Shown here piece after piece: positions 34,161 through 43,128 of a stretch of 64,000 nt of DNA (position 1 is the stretch's first letter; every line of letters starts with the position of its first letter). The stretch comes from Paenibacillus sp. 1781tsa1. Lineage in GTDB: Bacteria; Bacillota; Bacilli; Paenibacillales; Paenibacillaceae. Location of the stretch: positions 1,240,001 to 1,304,000 of the forward strand of contig NZ_JAMYWY010000001.1 in NCBI RefSeq assembly GCF_024159265.1. The letters run 5' to 3'. Below the pieces are notes generated by a model. The model was not told the DNA's origin, ran no database searches, and was given only the letters and a program-made list of their open reading frames with translations. The position numbers and the translations under genes are program-made.

Positions 34161-34192
34161 TAAACGTTAAACGTTAAACGTTAAACGTTAAA
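34161..34192. repeat. Heptamer tandem repeat TAAACGT
   Basis: Four perfect copies of TAAACGT plus a partial fifth. Each AACGTT step is self-complementary, so the tract can fold or bind a dimeric protein. It lies about 210 bases upstream of the GntR operon promoter. Confidence 0.85.
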
Positions 34193-34400
34193 AGCAAAGG
34201 TTTCGTGTAGACGGATCACTTCAAGTAGTCGTAACGCTTCCAATAGCCCACTTTGCCTTACCTCATGTGAATGCTACCCAGATTATGCCCCATCCTAAGG
34301 TGAAATGAACTTGCTCCTAAATGTTCTATATGTCAAATAAACCATATGTTATCTCTCTCTTTAACGTACTCCGAATAAAACAGGAAGTCAAAGTTAACGG

Positions 34401-34444
34401 TTGACAATGTGATTTAACTGTATTAATAATAGTAGTACAGTTAA
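34401..34444 (+). promoter_or_regulatory. Promoter with inverted-repeat operator for the GntR-ABC operon
   Basis: TTGACA at 34401-34406 with TAATAA near 34424-34429 (17-bp spacer) is overlapped by a perfect inverted repeat TTAACTGTA (34414-34422) and TACAGTTAA (34436-34444). Such placement suits autorepression by the YtrA-type GntR protein encoded 78 bases downstream. Confidence 0.65.
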
Positions 34445-34521
34445 TACACCTAATACACTTCAGATACAGTCATTTAAACCCATAGGTTATTTCACACACA
34501 TTTACAGAAAGGAGGTGCGGG

Positions 34522-34911
34522 ATGTTCGAATTAGATGTACGCAGCCGTAAGGCGATCTACGAGCAACTTGTGGACAAAGTCAAAGAAATGATCGTATACG
34601 GTATTCTAAAGCCCGACGAGCAGCTTCCTTCCGTTCGTGCGTTATCCACGCAGCTGACTGTGAATCCAAATACGATTCAAAAAGCGTATCGCGAGCTTGA
34701 ACGTGAAGGTTACATCTATTCTTTGCAGGGAAAAGGAAGCTTCGTATCATCGTCAGTGGAACATCCGAATGAAGCCATGAGAGATGAGATCAGAGAGTCT
34801 CTGGTGAAGTTGATTGCAGAAGCTTCGTATTCCGGTTTGACCAAAGCGGATATGACGCTTTTGTTTGAGGAAGCGATGGCCCGTATAGAGAAGGAGGAGC
34901 CTCATGATTGA
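34522..34911 (+). CDS. GntR-family regulator, YtrA subfamily
   Basis: The 129-residue protein has an N-terminal GntR winged helix (YEQLVDKVKEMIVYGILKPD, QLPSVRALSTQLTVNPNTIQ, KAYRELEREGYIYSLQGKGS) and only a short C-terminal dimerisation helix region, as in the YtrA subfamily. These proteins repress adjacent ABC transporter genes, often responding to cell-wall-active agents. ATG 34522 follows AAAGGAGGTG. The stop overlaps the start of the ATPase gene by 8 bases. Confidence 0.93.
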   Translation: MFELDVRSRKAIYEQLVDKVKEMIVYGILKPDEQLPSVRALSTQLTVNPNTIQKAYRELEREGYIYSLQGKGSFVSSSVEHPNEAMRDEIRESLVKLIAEASYSGLTKADMTLLFEEAMARIEKEEPHD

Positions 34912-35806
34912 GCTGAATCAAGTCGTCAAAGCGTTTGAACAGGAAAAGGCAGTGGATGGCGTAACGATGCACATACATAAGGGGTCGATCTATGGTTTGC
35001 TCGGTTCCAACGGGGCAGGTAAGACATCGCTGCTCAAAATGATGGCTGGCATTTACCGTCAGGATAGCGGGACAGTTCGTATCGAAGATAATGAGATTTA
35101 TGAAAATATGGATCTCAAAGGCCGCACAATCTTTATGGCAGATGCGCCCTACTTTTTCCCACAATCTTCAATAACTCAGATGGCTGCATTTTATCGTTCG
35201 GTATATCCACGCTGGAACGAGGAACGGTTCAAGCAACTGGCGACCGTGTTCAAGCTGGATGTCAAACGCAAGTTGCATCGCATGTCCAAAGGCATGCGCC
35301 GTCAGGCAGCCGTATGGCTGGGACTTAGCTGTATGCCTGAAGTACTGCTGATGGATGAGCCGATTGACGGCCTCGATCCGGTCATGCGCCAGCAGATCAA
35401 AAACTTGCTGTTCCAGGAAGCAGCTGAGCGTCAGGTAACCATTGTCATCTCGTCGCACAACTTGCGTGAGATCGAAGATCTGTGTGACCATGTGGCGATT
35501 ATGCACAAAGGCCGAATTATTGTAGAGAAGGATCTCGATGATCTGAAGGCCGATACGCATAAAATCCAGGTCGCTTTCCGCCACCCGGACCATGCTAAAG
35601 CCATGGATGAGCAGATTGATATTTTGCATGAAGAGAAACGGGGAAGTGTATCCCTGTACATTGTCAAAGGCAACCGACAACAGGTAACGGAACAATTCCG
35701 TATACATGATCCGTATCTGCTGGATGTACTGCCTCTGACGCTCGAAGAAATATTTATCTACGAAATGGAGGACGCAGGGTATGATATTCAACCGATTGTT
35801 CTGTAA
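34904..35806 (+). CDS. ABC transporter ATP-binding protein (YtrB-like)
   Basis: The 300-residue protein has a single ABC domain: Walker A GSNGAGKTSLL, signature-like MSKGMRRQAAVWLGL in place of LSGGQ, Walker B VLLMDEPIDGLD and H-loop His in IVISSHNLRE, then a C-terminal region of about 80 residues. It should energise the membrane protein encoded next. It overlaps the regulator by 8 bases and the permease by 26 bases, so all three are translated together. Confidence 0.93.
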   Translation: MIELNQVVKAFEQEKAVDGVTMHIHKGSIYGLLGSNGAGKTSLLKMMAGIYRQDSGTVRIEDNEIYENMDLKGRTIFMADAPYFFPQSSITQMAAFYRSVYPRWNEERFKQLATVFKLDVKRKLHRMSKGMRRQAAVWLGLSCMPEVLLMDEPIDGLDPVMRQQIKNLLFQEAAERQVTIVISSHNLREIEDLCDHVAIMHKGRIIVEKDLDDLKADTHKIQVAFRHPDHAKAMDEQIDILHEEKRGSVSLYIVKGNRQQVTEQFRIHDPYLLDVLPLTLEEIFIYEMEDAGYDIQPIVL

Positions 35807-37808
35807 CCGGGGCATCCTGATCCAAAATTTCAGACAGCATGGATGGATAGGCATTTTATATCTCATCACATTGTTGTTCTCACTTCCATTATATATCGCT
35901 ACCGAGTACAGGGATGTGCCAGAGCAGATTACAAGTTTGTTTCAGGCCAATGGTGAAGTGCAGATTTTGTTCGCCATTACGCTGCCCGTAGCGGCTGCAA
36001 TCTTTCTTTTTCGGTATATTCAATCAGGTTCACCTTCTGATCTGTTCCATAGTTTGCCGTTACGTCGTAAACATCTATTAACGGTTAATCTGTTGACCGG
36101 ATATGCCTTGATCCTGCTGCCAATCTGGATTACAACTGCGATTACAGGCTGGGTATGGGCTGTACTGGATCAACCTGCTTTTCTGTTCGATGGCAGTACA
36201 ATCTGGATGTGGGGCTTGAGCATGAGTATCTACTCGCTGTTTATGTTCATGCTAACTGTGGCGGTCGGCATGTGTATTGGTCAATCTGTATTGCAGGGGC
36301 TCACCGTGTACGCGCTACTCTTGTTACCTGTTGTTGTGTGGTTCATTATGTCACTTCATCTCCAGCATTATTTGCTTGGATATCCGTACGATGAATTGGG
36401 ACGTAATGCGGAAGAAATGTCACTTGTTCTTCGTGTAGCTTCAATCAGTTATTCTCCTGTCACTAATGGAGAGCTTATAATCTATTCGATATTTACAATC
36501 CTGTTTATTCCGCTGACTTATGTGCTCTATGCGAAGAGACAGGTTGAATCCGCTACGCAAGCAGTTACATTCACTCTTGTGAAACCTATATTCCGCTTTG
36601 GTTTAATGTTTACGCTGGTTCTGATTGGCGGAGCTTACTTCACGATTATTGCTCCAAGAGGATTAGCCGGATGGGGAATCTTCGGATACATTCTTGGTGG
36701 CGTTGTAGGTTATATCGTTGCCGAGATGATTATTCGTAAAACATGGTTGATCTGGAGCAGCAAGTTACTACCCAAGATGATTCTATATGGTATTATCGCT
36801 GGTCTGATACTGTACGTACCTATTGCCGATTGGAATGGATACGCTGCCCGGGTGCCTGAACTGAATAAGGTTAAAAGTATCAAGCTTGGCGGAGAGCGTT
36901 ACATCTATAGTAACGGTGTCAATCAGAAGATGGATGACGGTCACCTCTATTCTAATGATGCGGAATACATGGGGGCAGTTATCGCTCTTCATCAAAAAAT
37001 CGTGGATTCCGATCTTCCTTTATTAAATGATCCGATCAATCCAGGGATGCGTAACGATGAGTATATATTTATTAACTACAAGCTGGATAACGGCAAGGTG
37101 ATGAAACGTAAATACTATATTCCAGAAGCTGAATTCCATCAGGAATTGATGGCTCTGAAACAATCCCAGGACTACAAAAGAGTTGCCTTTGAAACGTATA
37201 AGCTGGAAGAAGATGCATTAAGTTTTGGTATTCGCTCTTCCACTAGTTCATACCGAAAGGTGTATATTAGCAATCCAGAGCAAGTCCGTGAATTCAAGGA
37301 ACTCTTGAAACAGGACATTTTGGATCAGACCTACGAAGAACAGCGCTCTCCGTGGCAGTCGTTTGCTTATGCAGAGATGAATCAGGACTCTACTTCGAAA
37401 GATCCATTTCTACCGAGGGAGATGTGGAATTTTGAGATCAAACCTAGCTATGATCGGGTAATGGCTTGGCTGAAAGAGAACAAATTATACGATCAGTTGC
37501 TTGTCCAGGCAGACGAGATTGTGTCCGCTCAGTTTGCGAAGCAGGAGATTAACAGTCCGGGTTCGCTTCAGTGGGCGAACCCGGAGCCCGAATATATCGA
37601 TGGGAGTTTAAGCATCAAGAAGCAGGTCGCAACCCAAAATAAAGAAATCATTAGCGATCTGCTCAAACGTCAACGGTCTGGTTATCTAACCGAGAAAGAT
37701 ACCATCTATCAGATCAAGCTGAATGTGACTCGTGGCGAGAACATCTACATGATGCTGAAAGAAGAAGATCTGACCGAGGCGATGAAAGCTATTCTGGTCA
37801 ATCAATAA
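35781..37808 (+). CDS. ABC-2-type membrane protein with large extracytoplasmic domain (DUF6449-like)
   Basis: The 675-residue protein has an N-terminal membrane region with about eight helices (residues 20-350), for example IGILYLITLLFSLPLYIATE and LPVAAAIFLFRYIQSG, followed by roughly 310 soluble residues (KLGGERYIYSNGVNQKMDDG onward) that should face outside. This matches permeases of YtrA-type operons that carry a C-terminal DUF6449-like domain. Substrate unknown; bacitracin-type peptide sensing or export is one possibility from the operon type. ATG 35781 is preceded by GGAGG at about 9 bases. Confidence 0.85.
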   Translation: MIFNRLFCNRGILIQNFRQHGWIGILYLITLLFSLPLYIATEYRDVPEQITSLFQANGEVQILFAITLPVAAAIFLFRYIQSGSPSDLFHSLPLRRKHLLTVNLLTGYALILLPIWITTAITGWVWAVLDQPAFLFDGSTIWMWGLSMSIYSLFMFMLTVAVGMCIGQSVLQGLTVYALLLLPVVVWFIMSLHLQHYLLGYPYDELGRNAEEMSLVLRVASISYSPVTNGELIIYSIFTILFIPLTYVLYAKRQVESATQAVTFTLVKPIFRFGLMFTLVLIGGAYFTIIAPRGLAGWGIFGYILGGVVGYIVAEMIIRKTWLIWSSKLLPKMILYGIIAGLILYVPIADWNGYAARVPELNKVKSIKLGGERYIYSNGVNQKMDDGHLYSNDAEYMGAVIALHQKIVDSDLPLLNDPINPGMRNDEYIFINYKLDNGKVMKRKYYIPEAEFHQELMALKQSQDYKRVAFETYKLEEDALSFGIRSSTSSYRKVYISNPEQVREFKELLKQDILDQTYEEQRSPWQSFAYAEMNQDSTSKDPFLPREMWNFEIKPSYDRVMAWLKENKLYDQLLVQADEIVSAQFAKQEINSPGSLQWANPEPEYIDGSLSIKKQVATQNKEIISDLLKRQRSGYLTEKDTIYQIKLNVTRGENIYMMLKEEDLTEAMKAILVNQ

Positions 37809-37886
37809 GCTGAGTTATGTAGGTTGTTAACCATAAGCGGGAAGGGTTCTCCCGTTGATTAAAGGGTTGATATTAGACAAGGAAAA

Positions 37887-38118
37887 CTATATAAATTGAA
37901 CTAAACTATTTACACAAAACGGAGAGGACAGAAAGGACCTGAAGAAGCGGAGCGTGCGCCTACAAGCTTTCTGCAAGAAAGCTACATCGGAAGCATACGC
38001 TATCCCCGGATTTCCCCTTTATAAAAGGAATCAAAAAAATCTGGGGATAACAGCGATCGGAAGGTTGTTCTGTCATCGGAGTGTGCAGTGTAAATATTCT
38101 TTAATTCAATTTATATAG
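37887..38118 (+). repeat. Dispersed repeat R2, copy 3 (best preserved, with terminal inverted repeats)
   Basis: This copy shows the whole element. The left end CTATATAAATTGAACTAAAC plus tATTTACAC (37887-37915) and the reverse complement of the right end (38088-38118; CTATATAAATTGAATTAAAG plus aATATTTACAC) agree almost fully, about 29-31 bp. Inside are AAGCTTTCTgcAAGAAAGCT, the CCCCGGATTT/AATCTGGGGA stem, and GGACAGAAAGGACCT paired loosely with AGGTTGTTCTGTC. No coding capacity. The ends suggest a MITE mobilised by a transposase encoded elsewhere. Confidence 0.8.
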
Positions 38119-38217
38119 ACTCGACTTGACCAGATACAGTGAATGGAATATATTAGAAAAAGGAAAGATTTGAGCGACTCGTTCAATCGAATCTCATATG
38201 GAACGGCTTATGAGGGA

Positions 38218-38263
38218 AGCACCCGTAAGAGCAGGCAAATGCCTGACTTGCGGGTGCTTTTTT
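38218..38263 (+). terminator. Terminator downstream of R2 copy 3
   Basis: AGCACCCGTAAG (38218-38229) pairs with CTTGCGGGTGCT (38248-38259), with inner stem CAGGC/GCCTG, and ends in T6. It probably ends the GntR-ABC operon transcript or insulates the gene at 38326. Confidence 0.88.
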
Positions 38264-38325
38264 GTCGTTCGCTGATTTCGTTGGCTATTCTGCTACATAT
38301 TTTAGAAGAAAGGGTGTAGAGACGC

Positions 38326-39441
38326 ATGCAAACAGAAGTGTGGGAGGAAACGATAAACGATCAGGAGGCCATGTTAGCGATGATATGTGGTTGTTCCCTA
38401 TTGGAACGATCAAGCTCACATCACTTCATAGATCATCATGGTTTGGTGGAAGGAAAGAAGGGTCGAAAGCCTATCGAAGATTTAGCTTTAGAAGGTACAG
38501 TTCAAATGGAGACAAGTTTAAGTCTATCTCATGTTTTGACAGGATATAGCGTTAGTCACGTAGCACGTCAAAGTAAAGTCCAACGATCTCATTTGCGATC
38601 ATTCGCTCATCTTTTATTTGGACCACGCCTGCTCATAGGGCTTGTGATTTTGTTCGGCGCAGGCACGATGTATTTTGCTTCTTCAGTCGAGGCGGCGGGC
38701 ATAGATCTTGGCGTAACCGCGCAGAAAGCCTGGGACTCCGTTTTGAAAAAAGCCGATGCCCCAACCAAGTTAACGTTGAAGCAAACGTATGAGAAAGTAG
38801 GGAACTGGAAGGCTCAAGAGCAGACTTGGGAACAAAAGACAAAGACACTTCATGCCGCCAATACCGCTGAATTGGAGCGATTACGTGTAGAAATAAGACA
38901 AACCGATGACGCGAAGATCGCGGCTCTAACTGAAAAAGTAAAACAAACCCAAGCCCGATATGAACCGCTATTCGCCCTCTATAGTTCAGTCAATCATCAG
39001 CTGGATGCAGCCAAAGCCATCAAAAATAAGGAATGGAGTGTAGCGATTCGTACGCAGGCAGACACATTGAGACCCGTTGTACAGCTTGCCAGAGAAGACA
39101 TTCGGATCAAGAAAAAGGAACTTGCCGAAGCACGTAAACGGAAGAGTGCTGAAATAAAACGTTTACGTATTATGCTAGCAGGAACCGACTCCGCGAAGAA
39201 ACAGATTCAAACGGCTAAAAAACAGGCGAGTCTGGCGAAAGAACGATATTCGGGCGCATTACAACAGTTCAAACAGAGTACAAAGCAAGGTCAAACGTCA
39301 CGTGTACTCAGCTCATTGAACGCATTGGCTTCTGCAGCAGAGAAGTGGGCAGGCACAAAACAAAATATTCATACACTGGAGCAAAAAGTATCCACTACAT
39401 ATATTAAAGTCAGACAGGAAATCGCCAAGAGATCCAAATAA
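38326..39441 (+). CDS. Membrane-anchored or secreted coiled-coil protein, unknown function
   Basis: Up to 371 residues. A basic stretch and one hydrophobic helix (about 98-122, LLIGLVILFGAGTMYFASSV) end at VEAAG, which resembles a signal-peptidase site. Then come about 240 residues rich in Lys, Gln, Ala and Glu with strong heptad character and little aromatic content, predicted long helices or coiled coil. The N-terminal 95 residues are soluble, with Cys and His (ICGCSLLERSSSHHFIDHHG). The start is uncertain: ATG 38326 or ATG 38506 after AGAAGG. No family recognised. Confidence 0.7.
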   Translation: MQTEVWEETINDQEAMLAMICGCSLLERSSSHHFIDHHGLVEGKKGRKPIEDLALEGTVQMETSLSLSHVLTGYSVSHVARQSKVQRSHLRSFAHLLFGPRLLIGLVILFGAGTMYFASSVEAAGIDLGVTAQKAWDSVLKKADAPTKLTLKQTYEKVGNWKAQEQTWEQKTKTLHAANTAELERLRVEIRQTDDAKIAALTEKVKQTQARYEPLFALYSSVNHQLDAAKAIKNKEWSVAIRTQADTLRPVVQLAREDIRIKKKELAEARKRKSAEIKRLRIMLAGTDSAKKQIQTAKKQASLAKERYSGALQQFKQSTKQGQTSRVLSSLNALASAAEKWAGTKQNIHTLEQKVSTTYIKVRQEIAKRSK

Positions 39442-39521
39442 GAGGAAACCCGCTCCTCCCCGCAACGTACACCACTTTAGATGTAAAGACGCTTCGATGA
39501 TGATGGAACGAGGTGAAACTA

Positions 39522-40547
39522 TTGCAGTCCAAGTTGGAAACAAAACTTACGGGGGCAAGAGGGTTTAAACGTAAACGGTACTGGATTCCCAGCGTTGTAC
39601 TCATTTTCATCATAGGTTTTATTGGAATTGGTGCACAATGGACACCAAAAATAACGGTATTTTTATTAAAATCATTTATTGAAACTGCTAATCAAGATAC
39701 GAACAGTAAGGATGGTATGATCGCGGAAGGGGTAACTCGTGTTGCGAATGTGCCCTATGCAGACGAAGGCCTTAATGACAGTACGCTGGATATCTATTAT
39801 CCTTCCGTAACATTGGTACCTTTGCCTGTTGTGTTGTGGGTTCATGGCGGTGGATGGGTCTTGGGTGATAAAGAAGATATCGCAGATTATGCCGTACAAT
39901 TAGCCAAACAGGGTTACGTTGTGGTTAATATGAATTATGCGCTCGCACCGGATACAAGATATCCCATTCCCGTGATCCAGACGAATCAGGCTTTGACCTA
40001 CGTGAAGAACCATGTCAGTGAGTATCAGGGTGACCCGGAAAACATATTTCTCGCAGGCAATTCGGCAGGTGCCCAGATTGCAAGTCAGACTGCGGCAGTG
40101 GTGACGAATCCATCCCTTGCCAAGCTCATGAATATAACACCATCCGTTCAGCCAGAAGAATTACGTGGGGTTCTTCTATTCTGTGGTCCTTACAATCTAA
40201 GTACGGTAGCAAATACCGGCTTTCCACTCATAAGGACATTTCTCTGGTCATATACGGGAGTCAAAACATTTGAAGACTATCCACGTCTGCATGAAATGTC
40301 GACCGTGCTTCAGGCCACAGCAGCGTACCCGCCTGCATTCATTACCTCAGGGAATGATGACCCGTTGACCGGTCAATCGATTGAGCTGGCACAAGTCTTG
40401 AAGCGCCTTGATGTTGAGGTGGAAACCTTATTTTTCTCGAACTCGTTAGAGAAGCTGGGACATGACTATCAATTTGATCTGGAGACTGAAGCTGGACAAC
40501 AGGCGATACATTCGGCAGTACGCTTTATGCAACAGTATAGTCGATGA
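39522..40547 (+). CDS. Alpha/beta-hydrolase, HSL/esterase type, membrane-anchored
   Basis: About 341 residues. An N-terminal membrane helix (YWIPSVVLIFIIGFIGIGAQ) suggests anchoring with the enzyme outside. The oxyanion-hole motif HGGGW, the nucleophile GNSAGAQIA, Asp in SGNDDPLTG and His in LGHDYQFD give a complete triad of the hormone-sensitive-lipase type. Substrate probably a short acyl or carboxyl ester. The TTG at 39522 lies 6 bases after GAGGTG and seems the better start; the GTG at 39513 would overlap that site. Confidence 0.87.
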   Translation: MQSKLETKLTGARGFKRKRYWIPSVVLIFIIGFIGIGAQWTPKITVFLLKSFIETANQDTNSKDGMIAEGVTRVANVPYADEGLNDSTLDIYYPSVTLVPLPVVLWVHGGGWVLGDKEDIADYAVQLAKQGYVVVNMNYALAPDTRYPIPVIQTNQALTYVKNHVSEYQGDPENIFLAGNSAGAQIASQTAAVVTNPSLAKLMNITPSVQPEELRGVLLFCGPYNLSTVANTGFPLIRTFLWSYTGVKTFEDYPRLHEMSTVLQATAAYPPAFITSGNDDPLTGQSIELAQVLKRLDVEVETLFFSNSLEKLGHDYQFDLETEAGQQAIHSAVRFMQQYSR

Positions 40548-40599
40548 GCAGATAAGTCTGTGGTACACTCGAAGCAAATGAGGGCGCAGGAGGAGAAGC

Positions 40600-41136
40600 A
40601 TGGCAGACAAAGAAGATTTGACCCGGTTCGGTGTGGCATTTCCTACACCTCTGATTGAGCAATTTGACCAGTATATTGAGGAACAGGGATACAAAAACCG
40701 ATCCGAAGCTTTCCGTGATCTTGTTCGAAAAACATTACTTCAACCTTCTGTACTGCAATCCGATCAGGATGTGGCTGGCACCATTGTGATGGTCTACGAT
40801 CACCATATCAGTGATCTTCCCATTCGCTTGATGGAGCTGCAGCATGAGGCGCATCATGACATCATTTCCAATATGCATGTGCACCTGAACCATGACCAAT
40901 GCCTGGAGGTAATTGCAGTACGGGGAAACCTGGGACGATTGCGTCATCTGCATCAACAGATCCAGGTACAAAAAGGTGTTTTGTATGCGGAGCTGTCTGT
41001 GACTTATGTAGATGAACTCAACAAACTGGCTCATGCTCAGAGTAGCGGTCAGGATGGCAATCCGGATCAAAGTCTGGATCACAACCAAAGTACGGGTCAG
41101 CATGGTCACAGCCATCATCATCGCTCTACGGAGTAA
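40600..41136 (+). CDS. nikR: Nickel-responsive regulator NikR with long His-rich tail
   Basis: The 178-residue protein has an N-terminal ribbon-helix-helix (RFGVAFPTPLIEQFDQYIEE, RSEAFRDLVRKTLL) and a C-terminal ACT-like metal domain with the Ni ligands: His in LQHEAHHDI and the HVHLNHDQCLE motif (His, His, Cys). These equal the high-affinity NikR site. Typical NikR is about 135 residues; here a further 40-residue Gln/Asp/Ser tail ends HGHSHHHRSTE, which could bind extra metal. It presumably represses the nik operon 290 bases downstream when nickel is plentiful. ATG follows CAGGAGGAG. Confidence 0.94.
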   Translation: MADKEDLTRFGVAFPTPLIEQFDQYIEEQGYKNRSEAFRDLVRKTLLQPSVLQSDQDVAGTIVMVYDHHISDLPIRLMELQHEAHHDIISNMHVHLNHDQCLEVIAVRGNLGRLRHLHQQIQVQKGVLYAELSVTYVDELNKLAHAQSSGQDGNPDQSLDHNQSTGQHGHSHHHRSTE

Positions 41137-41181
41137 GACAAATACGAGTGTAATTTCTATGAAAATATAGCAAATATAAAA

Positions 41182-41218
41182 AACAGACTATTGGTTAGAT
41201 GCCAACCGTCTGTTTTTT
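41182..41218 (+). terminator. Terminator after nikR
   Basis: AACAGAC and GTCTGTT with an inner GGTT/AACC pair, then T7. It separates nikR from the transporter operon. Confidence 0.85.
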
Positions 41219-41330
41219 TGTTGTTTGTTATAATACCTGACTTTATAGAGCGCTACAAATGCTCGGTTATATAACTTTTTAATTATTAATTCTGAAATAT
41301 GAAAAAATATGGATTACGAAGTGAACTTTG

Positions 41331-41361
41331 TTGACATATGATTTGTGTTTTGTGCTACAAT
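41331..41361 (+). promoter_or_regulatory. Putative promoter of the nik operon
   Basis: TTGACA (41331-41336) and TACAAT (41356-41361) with a 19-bp spacer, longer than optimal, which may call for or suit regulator binding. No convincing copy of the Escherichia coli NikR operator could be read, so the NikR site is unassigned. Confidence 0.45.
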
Positions 41362-41423
41362 TTCTCTAAAAAGTAACACGAAAAAAAGTGAGTGCAGCGC
41401 ATATTAGAGGGGGAACGACCAGA

Positions 41424-43085
41424 ATGGGTAGATTTTCATGGAGATGGGGAAGACGAAATGTTAGAACAGGACTTGGTATCCTGCTTATATGTTCCATTGG
41501 ATTATCTGGTTGTGCACAGGGCGTAGAACCGACAGCATCATCAGCAGCAGAGAACGGACAACCGGGGACTTCCACCACCAAAGACGAATTGGTGCTGGCT
41601 GTTGGTACAGAGCCGGAAGGTGGTTTTGATCCGACAACCGGATGGGGGCAGTATGGTTCGCCACTTTTCCAGAGTACTTTGTTAAAGAGAGACGCTAAGC
41701 TTCAACTGGTTAACGATCTGGCTACGGCATACTCCGTTAGTGAAGATGGGTTAACCTGGAAGGTTACGCTTCGGGATGATGTGAAGTTCTCTGATGGGGA
41801 ACCTTTGACGTCTGAGGATGTGAAATTTACGTTTGATACGGCTGCTCAGAGTGGTTCTGTGATTGATTTGACGAATATGGCTGATGTGCAGGCACCTGAT
41901 GATAGAACGGTCGTATTCACATTGAAGTCACCGCAGTCAACATTCATCAGCCTGCTGACGACACTTGGCATTGTGCCTGAACACGCCTATGGCGCCGATT
42001 ATGCAGAGCATCCGGTCGGATCAGGACCATATAAGCTGGTTCAGTGGGACAAAGGACAACAGGCCATCGTTGAAGCGAATGAAGAATATTACGGTAACAA
42101 GTCTGCATTCCACAAACTCACCTTCCTCTATCTGGATGAAGATGCGGCCTATGCCGCTGCACAGGCAGGTACAGTGGATATCGCTGCGATCCCAGCAGCA
42201 TTTAGCAAACAACAGGTGAATGGCATGACATTAGAGGCCGTAAAAACGGTAGATAACCGGGGCATTATGTTCCCCATGCAGCCTGCTGGTGCCAAGTCGG
42301 GCGATGGTCTCCCCGCAGGGAATGATGTGACATCCGATCTGGCGATTCGCCAAGCGGTGAATGTTGTGATTGATCGTAAAGCTTTGGTTGAGGCTGTACT
42401 GGAAGGGTATGGTCGTCCCGCTTATTCCGTCAGTGATGATCTGCCTTGGAGCAATGCAGAAGCTGTATTTAAGGATGCCAGTCTCGAAGAAGCGAAGCAC
42501 ATTCTGGCGGCTGGTGGCTGGGTGGATGCAGATGGTGATGGTATCCTCGAGAAAAACGGAGTTAAGGCCGAGTTCAATCTGCTTTATTTTGCAGGTGATT
42601 TAACAAGACAATCTCTGGCGTTAGCTACTGCGGATATGGTTGCCCAGGCGGGAATTAAAATCAATGTTGAAGGCAAAAGCCGTGAAGAGACGAAAAAGAT
42701 GGCTTACTCCAACGCTGTATTATTTGGTTGGGGCAGTCATGATCCACTGGAAACCTATAACCTCTATAGCAGTACCCACAAGGGAGAAGGATATTACAAT
42801 GTAGGACTGTACAGTAATCCTGTCGTGGATTCATGGATGGAGAAGGCCCTTCAGGCAACCAGTGAGGAAGAGGCATTGCCCTTCTGGAAAAAAGCGGAAT
42901 GGGATGGCACAACAGGTTTCAGTTATCAGGGGGATGCACCTTGGGCGTGGCTCGTAAATATAGATCATCTGTATCTGGTTACGAATGGACTAGACATTGG
43001 CGAGCAGCAGATTCACCCCCATGGTCACGGCTGGCCTGTGACATCCAATCTGGAGGAATGGTCCTGGGATAACAGCGCGAAGTAA
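41424..43085 (+). CDS. nikA: Nickel/peptide-type ABC transporter binding lipoprotein
   Basis: About 553 residues from ATG 41424, 10 bases after GAGGGGG; a GTG at 41388 lacks a site. After a twin-basic N-terminus (RWGRRNVRTG) comes signal LLICSIGLSGC with lipobox LSGC and a Ser/Ala-rich linker. The core is a type 5 extracellular binding protein: LTWKVTLRDDVKFSDGEPLT, SEDVKFTFD, GSGPYKLVQWDKGQ and AIRQAVNVVIDRKALVE. This family binds peptides, nickel chelates or opine metallophores. Assignment to nickel rests on nikR next door and the five-gene layout. Confidence 0.85.
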   Translation: MGRFSWRWGRRNVRTGLGILLICSIGLSGCAQGVEPTASSAAENGQPGTSTTKDELVLAVGTEPEGGFDPTTGWGQYGSPLFQSTLLKRDAKLQLVNDLATAYSVSEDGLTWKVTLRDDVKFSDGEPLTSEDVKFTFDTAAQSGSVIDLTNMADVQAPDDRTVVFTLKSPQSTFISLLTTLGIVPEHAYGADYAEHPVGSGPYKLVQWDKGQQAIVEANEEYYGNKSAFHKLTFLYLDEDAAYAAAQAGTVDIAAIPAAFSKQQVNGMTLEAVKTVDNRGIMFPMQPAGAKSGDGLPAGNDVTSDLAIRQAVNVVIDRKALVEAVLEGYGRPAYSVSDDLPWSNAEAVFKDASLEEAKHILAAGGWVDADGDGILEKNGVKAEFNLLYFAGDLTRQSLALATADMVAQAGIKINVEGKSREETKKMAYSNAVLFGWGSHDPLETYNLYSSTHKGEGYYNVGLYSNPVVDSWMEKALQATSEEEALPFWKKAEWDGTTGFSYQGDAPWAWLVNIDHLYLVTNGLDIGEQQIHPHGHGWPVTSNLEEWSWDNSAK

Positions 43086-43128
43086 AGAGGCATATCGGTA
43101 GCTTTAGCCTGAATTGGGGAGAGATTGG

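Larger units (their letters stand above)
33340..34521. other. 1.2-kb gene-free region rich in simple and inverted repeats
   Basis: No coding frame here has both a ribosome site and protein-like composition. It contains a partial R2 copy (33368), nested inverted repeats (33531-33694), a hexamer tract (33781), a heptamer tract (34161) and the promoter and operator of the GntR operon (34401-34444). Composition is AT-rich. Confidence 0.7.

Noticed and set aside
30793..34192. CRISPR array
   Set aside because: The direct repeats are 6-7 bp with no spacers, and no cas genes are present.
41137..41423. Escherichia coli-type NikR operator upstream of nikA
   Set aside because: No GTATGA...TCATAC pair with the expected spacing could be found, so no site was annotated.
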